The notes under the pieces: model-generated
What the model saw: the letters and a program-made list of their open reading frames with translations, nothing else
Databases searched by the model: none
What the model was told of the DNA's origin: nothing
Program-made: the position numbers and the translations under genes
Part shown: positions 11,681 through 23,439 of the stretch, piece by piece
Position numbering within the stretch: the stretch's first letter is position 1
Layout: each line of letters opens with the position of its first letter
Origin: Collybiopsis luxurians FD-317 M1
Taxonomy: Eukaryota > Basidiomycota > Agaricomycetes > Agaricales > Omphalotaceae
Direction: 5' to 3'
Assembly: GCA_000827265.1 (NCBI GenBank)
Contig: KN834783.1
Coordinates: 45,187 to 109,186 of the forward strand
DNA length: 64,000 nt

Positions 11681-12010
11681 ACGAGTGCATGGAATGAAAT
11701 GAAATGCCGAGTTTTAGAGGTGGTGAATTCCGTGCCTGATCCTTAACAGGCAACTTTATGTTATTCTCATTCTTCATTACTCAAATTGAATAGGGAAATA
11801 AGTAAATACTGCGCACTTCCATCATTGTAATTGCGTCACGATTCAGCTAACTTGTCAGAAGACCTAATCACGAGTGGCATGGAATGGAGTGGAATGCCGA
11901 GTTTCTGCTCTGGCCTGATCCAAGGCAGGCAATTTTGAATTGACCTAATTTTTGCAATTTATACAATTTGGTTAGTTTTCATTAATTACATTGATCTGCA
12001 AGGCATTTAA
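11681..12010. repeat. Two copies of a dispersed repeat
   Basis: Copies begin near 11681 and 11871 with GTG(G)CATGGAATG and continue to CCTGATCC, CAGGCAA and, in the second, TTGACCTAATTTTTGCAAT. Further copies lie at 22691-22875 and 26736-26830. The second copy appears to be cut by the transposon starting at 12031; a motif found at the end of the 22.8-kb copy (TTGGCCCACT) reappears at 18358, just past the other transposon end. Confidence 0.6.
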
Positions 12011-12030
12011 TGGGTTCATGTCTTATGTCA

Positions 12031-15000
12031 GTGGAGGGTTATGTCCCAAAGTGGCATAACCCGACATAACCCATGCCGCCTGACTAATTAGGTGATTTGT
12101 GCCGGAGCGGTATCGGCAATGCCAGCTGACCGCTAAGTTCTCATCGCGTTCACAGCAGGCTGTAGTATAAGTAGTTTTCTGCCTCTGGAAATACAAGTAA
12201 TTTTATGCAGAACGGTATTGGCCATACAGCAATATTTCTTGAGCCAGCCGACGCCACATTTTTTGTTCAAAGATTAGCTTTGTATGTCAACCCCTATCCG
12301 CAGTTGCTCTTTCGTCTTCAACCACCTCTTGTCCTTATTTATGCTCCATTAATTCTCTATCATATGTCTTCTAATAGCGTTCCAGAGCAATCAGAACATA
12401 CTTCCTCTGCTTCACAGACACATGGTACTCATGGTGGACGGCGGAAAGGTGCTGGTAGAAAAAAGAAATATCTCGCGAATGCATCAACACCAGTTCCAAC
12501 ACATGAAATTCGGTCTTCTATCTCAAGGAGCGAGCAGTTGGAAGCCCCAGTAGAAGGAAATCAGCCTCATGTCCCTGCATTTTTTGCACAACACACAATG
12601 CAGGGTGTGGGTCAACTTTCACAGTCTGATCAAGGTGAGTTACGAGTAAATTACTTCAATGCCAACTTGATAATCTATATACCATACTTATCAGACTCCA
12701 TACCTGGGCCCTCTAGCAGCTCAGATATGCCTTTGCATGAAGATACTTTCTCTAATGAGGCATTTCAACGTCTCATCAATGAACTTAATGAAGTCATGGA
12801 CAATGATGAATATGCCGATATCAGGATTGAGCAGGGTCGGAAGATTGATGAAAGCATTTCAGATAATGGCGACGACTCAATGGAGAAAAATACAAAATTT
12901 GCAGAGGCAGAAGAAAAAGATGCAGAAGTCCCTGTTCGCTCTATCAATCATCAATATTTGCTCGACTTCTGGAATAGCATCCAGACACAAATAGTCCGAT
13001 ATGGCACACCCAAGTGCTACAAAGAAGGACAGTTCTTTGTTCATCCTTTGCATCCGGTTTTTGCTCTTCATAATTCCATCACTACATCATTCTCTCCTGA
13101 TCCTCTCTGCCTCAAATCAATTTTTGTTTGGCTTCCGGAATACCTGCCTGGCCGTCCAGATCATTACAAGTGTCAATGTGGTGGAAATCTTACGATGAAT
13201 GGTAAGGGGTAAAAATTGAATTTGTTCAGGTATTGACCGATTTAATGTCAGGATATAACGACAATCCTATTGCGCGTCGTGTCCGGACCTCAACAGGAAA
13301 TGATTACTTTCTTTTTACCAACCGTTACATCTGTGATTTGCGTCGCAAAAATGATCCTGGCTGTGGAACAAGCTATCAGGGAAGTGATCCACATATTCTT
13401 GGACAACTTCCTCGATGGGTTCAGGAAGCCTTTCCTGGTATGTCGACTATCTCTCACAGTAAAGGAATTTCCTAATTAAGCACCATCTTTAGCGTACCTT
13501 ACAGCTCAAGGGGCAGTTGATAAGCTTGTTATTGATCAGATGAAATCCTGCTTTGCAGGTCGGTTTGGGCCTGAGCCATTTTCAAAAATGCTCTGCGAGC
13601 TACAGACACTACAGCATAGTCGAAGAGAGCTGATGTACCTATCTGCAGCTGCTAGTTATGGTCTCTCAGGTTCGCAGCAAGTACCTGCATTCCCGGCCTT
13701 TGACAATCCAATGAAGTATGCTGGTACCTCCCCATCTATTCAATATTTGAAGTGTATTTGGACAGATTACCATGCAGCTGTCAAGATCTATATGGATCGT
13801 ATTCAAGCCTCACTGTCTGGATTTAAACTTGCCGGTGATCATACCTTTCGTGTGAGTCCTTTACTCTGTATCATAATACTCATAAAGTCAACTTGCAATT
13901 CTCTAGATTATGAAAGCCATGGCAAGATTGAAGTCAGAACCCATATTCTCTGCGCTTTTTACTGTGGTCAATGAGTGGGAAGAAATTCGTGCTCAGGCCA
14001 TGGGACTTACCAAAGGGTTTTCAATCCTTCCGGAGATGTTTCAGCAAGTCAGTACTGGCCTGAAAGAACATGCTCACCAGCCAACCTCTCTTTATTACTG
14101 CGATAATCCATCTGGTATGTCTGTTTTTGTACATGAAGAATCATCGTCTGGTATTGACTGGTTCAAAATCAGCTGAGCGGGATTTTCATGAGCACATTAC
14201 AGCATCTCTCAAAGAGAATGTTCAGCATATTGCCCGTCAAGCCAATCATGAATGTCATTCTCAGGACTCTATCCCTATCTTTCAACTCTCTGGTTCAATA
14301 GAGTTCTATAATAGCTTCATGAATATCAACAATGCTTGTGATAATATCCTCGAGGCTGTTGAAGCACTATCACCTTCTGAGAATTTAGTGGTCGCACTAT
14401 CTATTTGTTGTGGTCCATCTGCTCAATCACTTCGTAGTATTCAGTTACGAACATCTGAAAAGATTCTTGTGCTCGAGGTAAGATTTAATTACTTCTACAT
14501 GTAGTATTTATTCAAGCCGTCCATGCAGGTCCTTGGACTTTCCAATATGCCTGCAAGCTTACGTGCCATTCTCACCTCATCACATATCATCAAGATAGGC
14601 TACAGTATCCATCAATCCCTCTTGTCCATTGCAACTGTGTTCAAGATACCCGACCTGACATCTAACGGCCCTTTTCTTGATCTCGGCAAACTTGCCAAGG
14701 TGAAGGGTGCTGTTCAAGACGCTTTTGTCTCTCTTCCCATTCTCATTCAGACAGTATTGCACCAGCGTTTACCTGAGTCTTCCCAAAATCCATTATCAGA
14801 GCCACCAGAATTACACTGGAGTAATACCTCTGCAGTCGAGATTGATAGCATCTGGCAGATATACCTATCTTTGTCTCAGTATAACTCAGTTGGATTGCAC
14901 CTTCAGCCTTCTGAGACTCAATCAGGCCAGCTCGTAACACTTGTCATTGCATGCAAGGAAGTTGCCGAAGGTATCATTCTCAGTCACAATGGAATGGTTG

Positions 15001-18000
15001 ACATAATTATGGACAAAAATGGGTCTCAGACTCAGCTCAAAATCACTCCTGCTTACTCCCTCGTCCAGATCACCAAGGTACTTGTGCCAGGGGCCATTAT
15101 CTGGAAGCTCAATCAGACTGTACAGTGGATCTTTGAACATGGCTGTAAAGCTGTAGTTCAGACCCGTACCCTGCGCACTCGATCAGCTGTTCCTCTGCTT
15201 CCATTAGATCCACAGTCTAGTTCGATCCTTGGAATTCCGGCTCCACCACCCTCCTTTCTTACCGATTCAGATTCTATTCTATCGATTGGACCATCTCAGG
15301 GCCTTCTTGAGCACTCATTGCCGGTATCAGGAGATGAAGATAGTGATGTTAACAATGTTGAGTCAGTAGAAGACGATGGAAAAGAGGATCCTCCCAGTTT
15401 GTATCCTGATGAGATTGACATAAGTGTCAGCTTTTCAGGTTAACCATTTACTCATCCAAGTTAGTTCGATGAGGATCTAGACGATGAAGCACCAGAGCTT
15501 GAGCCTGAAGAACTCATCATTAATTCACTATGGGAGGCTCAAGATATGTTAACTCAGGCAGAAGGAGGATCAGGCACCCTCGCATCCCGAGTATTTGATG
15601 ACACCTTTCACTTTATGGATCGACTTCTCCGAATGCTCCCAAAGAAACACTCTGCGTTCAAAGAGTTTGCCCATCAATTCAGTGAAACAATCTTTGTACG
15701 AGATGCTCAGGATTATTGGACAGTCAAGGCAGTGTTGGATCAGAAAGGTATCTCCTGGGACTTTGTTGTTCGTGCAAGGAAACCTTGGCTTAATCGCCAC
15801 ATTTGTTGCTATATTCCTCCACCTGATAAGCTTGAAGCTGATCTCAAGCGGCTCTTTGACAGCTTTAAGAATATTGTTTGTAGCACAGACTGCAAGAAGG
15901 GCCGAGGACGATTCTTTTCCAAAGACTCTGTTACTGTTTCCAATTCTCTCTTAGAAACGGTCCATCAAGGTTTCCTGTCAGACCCCCCTAGTATTGCTCT
16001 CTACTACATCATTGGCTGGGACTGCGATGATTTACCATTATATCGTACCATCCGGGGGATGAACTCTATTGAAGGCGGCGTCCATATGCTCATTTGCTGT
16101 ATTTTTGGTTCTCTAAAAGCATCACCTGAGCTGGCAGTTGCTCTCCTCTGCAACTGGATACTCCGTTGTAATCAACAAGTGTGTGCACTGTAAACTCATA
16201 TGGATTATGGATTTACTGACTTTTCTGTAGGTTGGTCACTTCAATCGTACTGGCCAGCGATGGAAAAGTCACTTTGACATCTGGTTGTTAGACGAGATTA
16301 CAGAAATTGCCATTTTTCTCAATATACTCCCATCATTTTGCCTTCCTCATATTCTTGCAACCCGGATCGCAACTTCAGAATCATTTGGAATTATCCCTAT
16401 CCCTTCTACCCTTGCTTCTGATTATGGCATTCGTACACTCCCTGCCTGCCGAATTGAAGGGTTACCTCACCACCGTGATACTCCTGCTCATCTTCTGACT
16501 CGGCTCTCTACGAAAGTCACCAGCCCCTACCGATATCTCCAGCTGACACAACAAACTGTTTTCCCAGTAGTTCCTGTGCACACGCATGTTGAATTTACAG
16601 AGTTCAAACGCTTAATTGGCTTGAACTTGGAGAAAATCCAAAATGGACGCTCAAAATTTTCAGGTAGTCATGCTTGGAAAGGAATCAATTATATTGAATT
16701 TGCCCGACTCTGGAATGCCCTCACCGATGCACAGGACCCAACAGTAACAGACCCCAATCTCAGACTTTACTACAAGCTTCCAGAACAGCTTCTTCGACAC
16801 CATAAAAAGGTACTGGAATGGCAGGCTTCTCAGGCAACAATGTTAGATGGTGCAAATGCTGTCATGGTCCAGGAGCACCTGGAACATATTCGAGACCCTG
16901 AACAGCTAGCGGACATTTTGCCAGCAGTACCTCTTGAAGACCTTAGTTCCCAACCTGACCCAACCACTGGCGGTAAGTCTTCTCTGTATACATTGGCTGA
17001 AACTGATCAATTTTTTCCTGACAGGCATCCGAGGCCTGGACTTGACCTCATTCAATGCAATGGCTCTCATTGAGCATGACGCTGAGGGCCATTGCTATGC
17101 TGATGCCCAATTTGATCATATAACAGACAGTCCTTTGTCCGCCAATACACAATCCATCTCCCCAGCTAACAGCCCAATATCTGTACCCGATGAGGCCCCA
17201 CCTGCAAACTCAGTCACAAGTCCTCCATCTGTACCAGCAACTGCGCATCTACAAATGACGCTCTCATTCACTGTTTCCTTGACAAGTGCAACTGGAGGAA
17301 TGAACAAGCCTCATTCCAAAAGACAACAGGCCAGTGATTCAGACAGTGGTTCAAGGAAGCGAAGGAAGGAATGTGCTGTTTGTTATGCACATGAATGTCC
17401 AAGAGCTGCAATTTGTACTGGGAAGGGGAACCGTGAAAACTGTTACAAAGGTGTGTGTAATCACCCGAGAATTGGAAATGTGCGCATTCGACGACGGTAG
17501 CTACATGTACTCCGTGTATATAATATGAGATCAACACTGAATATTGAGCAAACAGTTGATGATACTCGAGAAATTGAACCAGCAATCAAAGCAAGTCCTG
17601 CAGTGTTCGCTCCTGGCAATTGACCAAACAGCGAAACCATCCAGGACTAGCTTGATTCAGCTTCAGGTCCTGAGCACCAGCACTTTTGCAGGAATAGGGG
17701 AGAAAGGTTGTGTGAATCGGAGCAAGAAAGAGCTGTGCTAGATATCAGCTCAAACTATGTTATGAAAAAGAAAAGAATACGTACTGGAAAGACTGAATAC
17801 TGCCTGTTCATCACAAAAACCAACAGAAATATATCCCATTCCTGCCTCCTACTGCTGAGATAGAGCTGCAGAGCTATTGCCTCTTTTCAAAGTGCTGCAG
17901 CCAATGCGGAGGCCAGTAGTGAGTAGAGAGCCAAGAAGTGAGGGTGCTGACGCGCTGATGTGTCACCAACACAGCTCACAGTTCTTTAGCGCTGAGCATT

Positions 18001-18092
18001 AGTAAATTCCAGTTGCGTCATCTTGAAAGTCATTGGCTGAGGGTTATGTCTAATGAGGCACTCGCCTCATTGGGCATAACCCATGGGCCACT
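12031..18092. mobile_element. TIR transposon carrying a 1554-aa gene
   Basis: Both ends carry the same motif in opposite orientation: AGTGG, a few bases, then GGGTTATGYCC (12031-12047; reverse complement at 18072-18092). Each end also contains a further inverted copy of GGGTTATG.C/GGCATAACCC within 35 bp, so each terminus can fold back on itself. One 10-exon gene fills the interior. I found no convincing target-site duplication, so exact boundaries may shift by several bases. Confidence 0.6.
12364..17500 (+). CDS. Transposon protein: zinc module plus exonuclease-like fold
   Basis: Ten exons (12364-12634, 12695-13201, 13252-13437, 13493-13851, 13907-14114, 14173-14477, 14529-15425, 15465-16178, 16231-16972, 17025-17500) keep one frame with no stop and give 1554 residues. 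The N-terminus has a basic patch (GGRRKGAGRKKK). Around residues 235-330 lies a region I associate with DUF6729 (HPVFALHNSITT..., YKCQCGG, ICDLRR, CGTSYQG). Residues near 580-720 resemble a DEDD 3'-5' exonuclease fold with acidic positions replaced. A conserved block follows (RVFDDTFHFMDRLL, IALYYIIGWD, SIEGGVH, NRTGQRW, LATRIATSES, HRDTPAHLLTRLS). The C-terminus is a cysteine cluster (CAVCYAHECPRAAIC...NC...VC) after a KRRK basic patch. I recall this architecture as a repeated, transposon-borne protein of Agaricomycetes. The catalytic mechanism is not clear from sequence. Exon 7's donor (GTCAGC at 15426) is the least certain junction. Confidence 0.7.
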
Positions 18093-18849
18093 TGAATAGC
18101 CTTAACCCTTCCGTAAATGGTGTTGATTTCGGTAACATCAGATAGCCGAGAACACGCGTTCGAGCCATCAGCAGGCCGAAAATGCTCGCCTAGAAGCTGT
18201 AGTGGACTCAAGGTAGATCTCTCTCTTTCTATTCAATTCTTCCCTTCTTACAACTTGAAAACGTTTGAAAAATTTCGATTTCTCCACAGACATAAGCCAT
18301 AAGCCATTTAATTTGTTCCAATTACTGAAAAGGGCACGAGTCCCACTTCGCGTTAGCGTTGGCCCACTTTGCGTCAAGTCGCCAGAATAATCATACTGGA
18401 CAAGTTGCAACCCGCAGAAGTCGAGCAAGTCTCCAGGCTATAGTCCAAAGTTCATTTGCGGAGAGTTATGGTGACAGGTCATATCAGCGTAGCTTGATGC
18501 AGGAGAGAGGAATAGGGGCCCGGAGGACAAATGATTACTCATCGACTCAACGCAATGTGCAGGCGACGAAACGAGTCACGACACGGACTAGGGGTGCGAA
18601 TTGCTTCCGCTGGCATTAGGCTTGATGCCGGGCGATATTATTCAGCTCAGTATCTGATATGTAAATAGGCAACAGTTCCTGAGTTCAACTCCCGGCGAAG
18701 ACAAAGCCTTTCTAAGTTTTCAAACAGTGCGCCGTGAAGCGGTTCAATTTGTTGACATCAACTAAAGTACGAATATACACAAATTTACAATTCGAAACAT
18801 GATAGAAATCCCCAATAACTGTGATATGGCCTCTACTCAACCCTCATCG
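18093..18849. other. Spacer with repeat fragments
   Basis: No supported gene. It includes TTGGCCCACTTTGCGTCAAG at 18358, also present at about 22854 and in shorter form at 26807, and a tRNA-like T-arm lookalike near 18683 that does not fold. Confidence 0.35.
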
Positions 18850-19137
18850 TTATATGTAGTATGTTCCTAGGGACGTGGCCGCGAAGATAATCAGAAGCTC
18901 ATATAACGAAGAGGGGGGTACCGCATTAAGACCATCCCAAAATTCCGGATATTGAGGTTTAAGTGCCCGTTTCTGCGTCCCTCTCAGTAATGTCGGGAGC
19001 GGCATCTCCATAATGTCCCAAAGCCCTATCGGGACTTCACGAGCTATCTGAATTTGAATTCGGCCACTGAAGCTGGGAAAGATTCCTCGCTGCAACCAGT
19101 TGAGGATGTGATAAGCGGATCCACCCAGGGGATAAAT

Positions 19138-19974
19138 CACTACGGTGGTTCTGATTTTTCTCGGCCGTTATTATTACCGTAAATAGATTTGGAATGAATT
19201 TTTGATTTCGACCGAAAAAATACTCGAAATTTGGAGCTTTTTTCGCCCGATATTGGAATCGAAAAAAAGAAGACAATTAAATCTGCATTTCGCTCGAAAA
19301 ATATTAAATATTCCTTTCTAATTTCAATTGATAAAAGGCATTGATTTCGGGCATAAAAGGATTAGAATTTCCTTTGTAGTTCAATTTAGATTTCGTCAGT
19401 CATTCAATTCCTTTCACGGCCGAAAAAGGAATCTTTTTTCGATCGCAAAANNNNNNNNNNNNNNNNNNNNNNNNNNNNNNNNNNNNNNNNNNNNNNNNNN
19501 NNNNNNNNNNNNNNNNNNNNNNNNNNNNNNNNNNNNNNNNNNNNNNNNNNNNNNNNNNNNNNNNNNNNNNNNNNNNNNNNNNNNNNNNNNNNNNNNNNNN
19601 NNNNNNNNNNNNNNNNNNNNNNNNNNNNNNNNNNNNNNNNNNNNNNNNNNNNNNNNNNNNNNNNNNNNNNNNNNNNNNNNNNNNNNNNNNNNNNNNNNNN
19701 NNNNNNNNNNNNNNNNNNNNNNNNNNNNNNNNNNNNNNNNNNNAATTCTAATCCTTTTATGCCCGAAATCAATGCCTTTTATCAATTGAAATTAGAAAGG
19801 AATATTTAATATTTTTCGAGCGAAATGCAGATTTAATTGTCTTCTTTTTTCGATTCCAATATCGGGCGAAAAAAGCTCCAAATTTCGAGTATTTTTTCGG
19901 TCGAAATCAAAAATTCATTCCAAATCTATTTACGGTAATAATAATGGCCGAGAAAAATCAGAACCGCCGTAGTG
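19138..19974. mobile_element. Long-TIR element, CACTA-like ends, gap in centre
   Basis: It begins CACTACGG at 19138 and ends CCGTAGTG at 19974, flanked by the direct trinucleotide AAT (19135-19137 and 19975-19977). The arms are inverted repeats of at least 230 bp (left from 19138; right 19744-19974) and nearly identical; I see two substitutions and one A-run indel. The CACTA start and 3-bp duplication fit CACTA-type elements, although such long arms suggest a foldback derivative. Positions 19451-19743 are unsequenced (293 N), so the true internal length is unknown. A related single end (CACTATGACTGGTCTAATTT) lies at 35811-35858. Confidence 0.75.
19451..19743. other. Assembly gap, 293 N
   Basis: Run of N inside the inverted-repeat element. 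Long palindromic arms are a likely reason for the assembly break. Confidence 0.98.
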
Positions 19975-20355
19975 AATGAGACCCAAATGGCGAGTCTCGG
20001 GAGCCTGGTGGACCTTTCGCGGGTCAACACAATGGACTGTTATGCTTCGACAGGAGGATCGAACGGATAGGGCGTCCAGGCCGGCGATAGCGGAATAAAT
20101 GAAGGACCTTCCGTTTGGAATCTCTTGATATCGGTCGGCATATCCGGCGCTAGGTAAATGTATGTGAAAAGAGGATGCACGGAGAAAGAAGCATGTTCAT
20201 ATGAAGTTAACAAGGAGAAAGGATTTCATCATGTAGCAGCGTTCCGCAGTCGTTAGTGGAAGGTCCCATGCATGACAAATAATTAACTCAATGATATCGA
20301 GAGGGATATCATTCGAGGTCAGAAGAGGAAAGGGGACGGTAGAGACAGCGGACAT

Positions 20356-21379
20356 TGTAAGCACTGTAGTACAAGGGCGTGAACGTCCTGAACATGAAGG
20401 ATCTGCCAACAAAATTTATACCGTCGGCCACTAAGACAAAGCATAGCATTCAGGGGTGAGGTTAACAGACCTTGAAGGTAGTTTGAAGACGATCATCCAA
20501 ATTCTAGAATTTGCCTGAGAGTTAGTTCGACTTTGAAGGGAGTGGAGTAATTCATAGCTGTTCTTGCCAGTATGCCCATCAGCAGATGTGCAAATTTGGT
20601 GGACACCGAGGGATGACAGTAAGGTACGAGGCTATATTCTTAAAAGGGGGAAGGGGGAAGAGATCGTATTCCTGTGTTGAATTCTTGCGTGATGGACAGA
20701 GTACGACCGAGTGAAATCGTATCGAGCTCTATAAATTAGCATGATCATCTCCTGGTCACCTTATGTAGGATTTGACAGGTATTCAACCGAAGATGCTTCT
20801 TCGCTTTCTTCCGTCTCCTGGTTATCTCTGGAGCCTTTAATGGGAATACTGGAGTATAGGTCTCCGCACCGCATCTCCGTAGCCCCCTCAGCATTTTCGG
20901 AACGAGGTCCTTTTGAACCTCGACACACTTTATGCTGCGAGTAAAGCGGTATCGATCCAATACCTGGGTCTACATTGACATCGCAGGCAGTGCAAGGAAC
21001 AATGGAGGGGAGACAGACAATTGGATACGGCCAGAATCGGGGAAGGAAGGAAGAAGGGAGGGAAGGAAAATTTATTACACGGCATGGTCCAACGCCGGTT
21101 TATGCTAGCCCAATACTATCCTATCCTATTCTTTAGCTTAGGCCCTCAATTACTGATTCGAAGATTGCAAAAAGTTTACCAAAGAAATACTACTATCTTC
21201 TGATTAACTATGTGTCGAAATCTGAGGTTATCCGAAATTGCCCCTGGCGCATATACAGTGCCAATTGAATGGGCTCCACTCTGATAAGATGTGATCGGGC
21301 TAATTTATGAAGTTTACACTACATCCTTCGGGACCTCTAGTCGCAGTTCGGATAGGCTACTCAAGAGGCATTCTCCCCT
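20356..21379. other. Intergenic, no supported gene
   Basis: No open frame here has a family match or splice support. Purine-rich stretches occur near 20645 and 21045. Confidence 0.35.
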
Positions 21380-22110
21380 AAGGAACTGTGACAATCCTTC
21401 TTACCGGCTCGACCGGAAATCTTGGGGCTCAACTTCTCTCTTCTTTGCTCTCGATGATTGAGACGAGTCTACATGCTCAACAGCCCATTTTCAAAATCAG
21501 TCAATGATGGACCAAGTGACTCGCAACATGAGGCTCGTTTCAAAGATAAAGAATTGGATACCTGTCTGTTATCTTTTCCTAAATTGGACTTGTCGAAATT
21601 CTCTTCCGTGCCTCGGTTTGATGCGGGGGCAGTGGTGGGGGTCGGTCGCCTATCCGCATCTCCTTGAAGTCTTTGGTGACTGAATCTAAGTGTCACTCTT
21701 GCTATCTTCAGCAGGAGTTAACCATGGTCATTCATTCTACTTGGAATCTCAATGTATGGCACCCTCTCTCTAAATCTGAGTCCAACATCAGGGATCCGAG
21801 CTCTGATAGACCTAGTTCGTGGGAGTGAAGGTTGCGCCGATATACCACTCCTATTCACGTCGACAATATCGGCATGCTTTAGCTGGGACAGAACACAATT
21901 GGTCATGGGGAAAGCAAGTATGTTGCGGAAGGAGTATGTCTATTTTTTAGGAAGCATTTTCTTTGTGATTAACCCCACGCGGCAACAGATGCTAGTGCAG
22001 AGCGGAATTGAAGCCACCATCATACGTCTGGGATAATCATGCGGCGGCGCACCCAATGGAGTATGGGGCGTAAGGGAATGGTTTCCAGTATCAATTTTCT
22101 GTGACCTCGA
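21380..22110 (+). pseudogene. Decayed copy of the thioester reductase
   Basis: Clear similarity to the gene at 4104-5771 appears in several frames. It reads ILLTGSTGNLGAQLLSSLLS, then after a frameshift RRVYMLNSP and HEARFKDKELDTC. It continues with ELTMVIHSTWNLNVWHPLSK, then after another shift GSEGCADIPLLFTSTISACF and SWDR, then GHGESKYVAE, and finally LVQSGIEATIIR and PNGVWGVREWFP. About 16 residues between SWDR and GHGESK are missing. The intron after the GESK..AE exon sits at the same place as in the intact gene. Exon 1's N-terminus and everything after about residue 270 are lost. At least three frame disruptions make it non-functional. Confidence 0.8.
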
Positions 22111-22263
22111 AGTCAGTACTATTATTGACATCGATAGTGTATCACTGGCCAATTACTCCATTTTGGGAGTATTTTCTCCAGGTTCTGAGCAATACGCTAC
22201 GGCACTCCCATATCTGGATTATCCCTACATTTCCAATCCGCGCAATCGCGCTCTCTCACCACA

Positions 22264-22647
22264 TTGCTCAATGCATATGGCAAGCAGGAGATTACTGTGC
22301 AGCTAGAACATGAGTGCAAGATGCTTTTTGCTGATCCATGCAACACGACATATCTCAACTGTTTACAGTTTTGTTCCACTGTTGAGCTGCATGGAGAATT
22401 CTTCATAAGCTGGGATAGATCAAAATCAAAATCGAGCCTCAACCAATCCGCCTACCCAAATGAATCAAAATCGAACCTCAGTCAAGCCGCCTACCCCACT
22501 CAAGCCGACAGATGGTATTATGATGAAGCAATGGGTACAGTATTGGGTTGCAGTGGGATTCCTGAGACGTCCAAGGCCAGGGGGCTCGAGGCCCCATTCC
22601 AAATCTTCACGCCTGTGAAGTTTGACAAAATGCTGAGAATAGAATGA
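22264..22647 (+). other. Open frame, 127 codons, unrecognised
   Basis: An open frame downstream of the reductase relic contains a 24-bp imperfect direct repeat (AYPNESKSNLSQAAYP region). No family match and no splice support. Probably not a gene, listed because it is the only sizeable frame in this spacer. Confidence 0.15.
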
Positions 22648-22690
22648 ATGGGACTTACAACTAAAGACTCAGAGTCTGTCGCAAATAATT

Positions 22691-22875
22691 ACAATTGCAT
22701 GGAATGAAATGGAATACCAAATTTATGCATCAATGTTTATCCAAGACAGGCAATTTTGAATTGATCTAATTTTTGCAATTCATAGAGCCTTACAGTTTTA
22801 GCTAGTATTCATTACATTTGATGATCCGGGAAAGCTCTACTTCCATGCATTAGTGTTGGCCCACTACGTGTCAAG
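22691..22875. repeat. Dispersed repeat copy
   Basis: Shares GCATGGAATGAAATGGAAT, CAGGCAATTTTGAATTGA and CTAATTTTTGCAATT with 11871-12010, and continues to TTGGCCCACT, shared with 18358 and 26807. It is the longest copy and probably defines the unit, about 185 bp. Confidence 0.65.
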
Positions 22876-23151
22876 TTAATAAGACAAAAATCCATTTCAC
22901 AAAATATTAACTGTTCGATGTTGGCTTCTTGCTGTTACCCGAGCTGCTTCAAAAGGGACAGGATGCTGTGATGGGAAGAAGTGAGCGTGTCAGTGTCAAC
23001 GTTGATATGGAGCCCAAGAATGATGGGTTCATGTGTTTATTTCCTTCGCGATGAAAACGAAATCAAATTTGACATCGAACAGTGCAATAAGCGTCAAGAA
23101 GCCGAAGAGAATCGCTACGTCTCAAAATGTGAATCTTGCTTCTCTTATTCA

Positions 23152-23191
23152 TCATTTAACGGTTTTGCGCCACATTTAACGGTTTTGCGCC
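23152..23191. repeat. 20-bp tandem duplication
   Basis: The 20-base unit ATTTAACGGTTTTGCGCCAC occurs twice head to tail. Confidence 0.85.
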
Positions 23192-23439
23192 ACACTTTCA
23201 ACAAAGCTTTATTGAATCTGAATTAGCTTGAGCAATCATCATTTCAAGGATTTTCAGATGGATCACTAGTACTAGACTCTATTAAAGTATTTTTCATCTC
23301 AAACGCAGGCCGATTGAGCACATGAGAGTTTTGCTTAGTATAAATACCATGAGACTAATCCGTTCCCCCGAATAAATATGACCTCGCAACTTCTCCGGAG
23401 TCCACTCTTTGCCCCCGATTATCAAGCCTGAAGTACGCA

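Larger units (their letters stand above)
18850..20355 (-). pseudogene. F-box-like gene split by a long-TIR element
   Basis: The start is the ATG at 20355 (MSAVSTVPF), followed by SNDIPLDIIELIICHAWDLP, which resembles the F-box-like motif common in Agaricomycete proteins of this kind (IP.DIIE.II). The frame runs on through SYI-type text (HIHLPSAGYADRYQEI, CRSITVHCVDPRK) to RHLGLI at 19975, where an 837-bp element begins. On its far side the same frame resumes (YPLGGSAYHILNWL...) and runs to a stop at 18850. One in-frame TGA near 20200 stands where relatives usually carry Trp, after LLVNFI. The gene is therefore broken twice, by nonsense mutation and by insertion, yet shows no frameshift in the parts I translated. 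Confidence 0.6.

Noticed and set aside
18660..18720. tRNA gene suggested by GAGTTCAACTCCCGG
   Set aside because: No acceptor or anticodon stems can be drawn around it.
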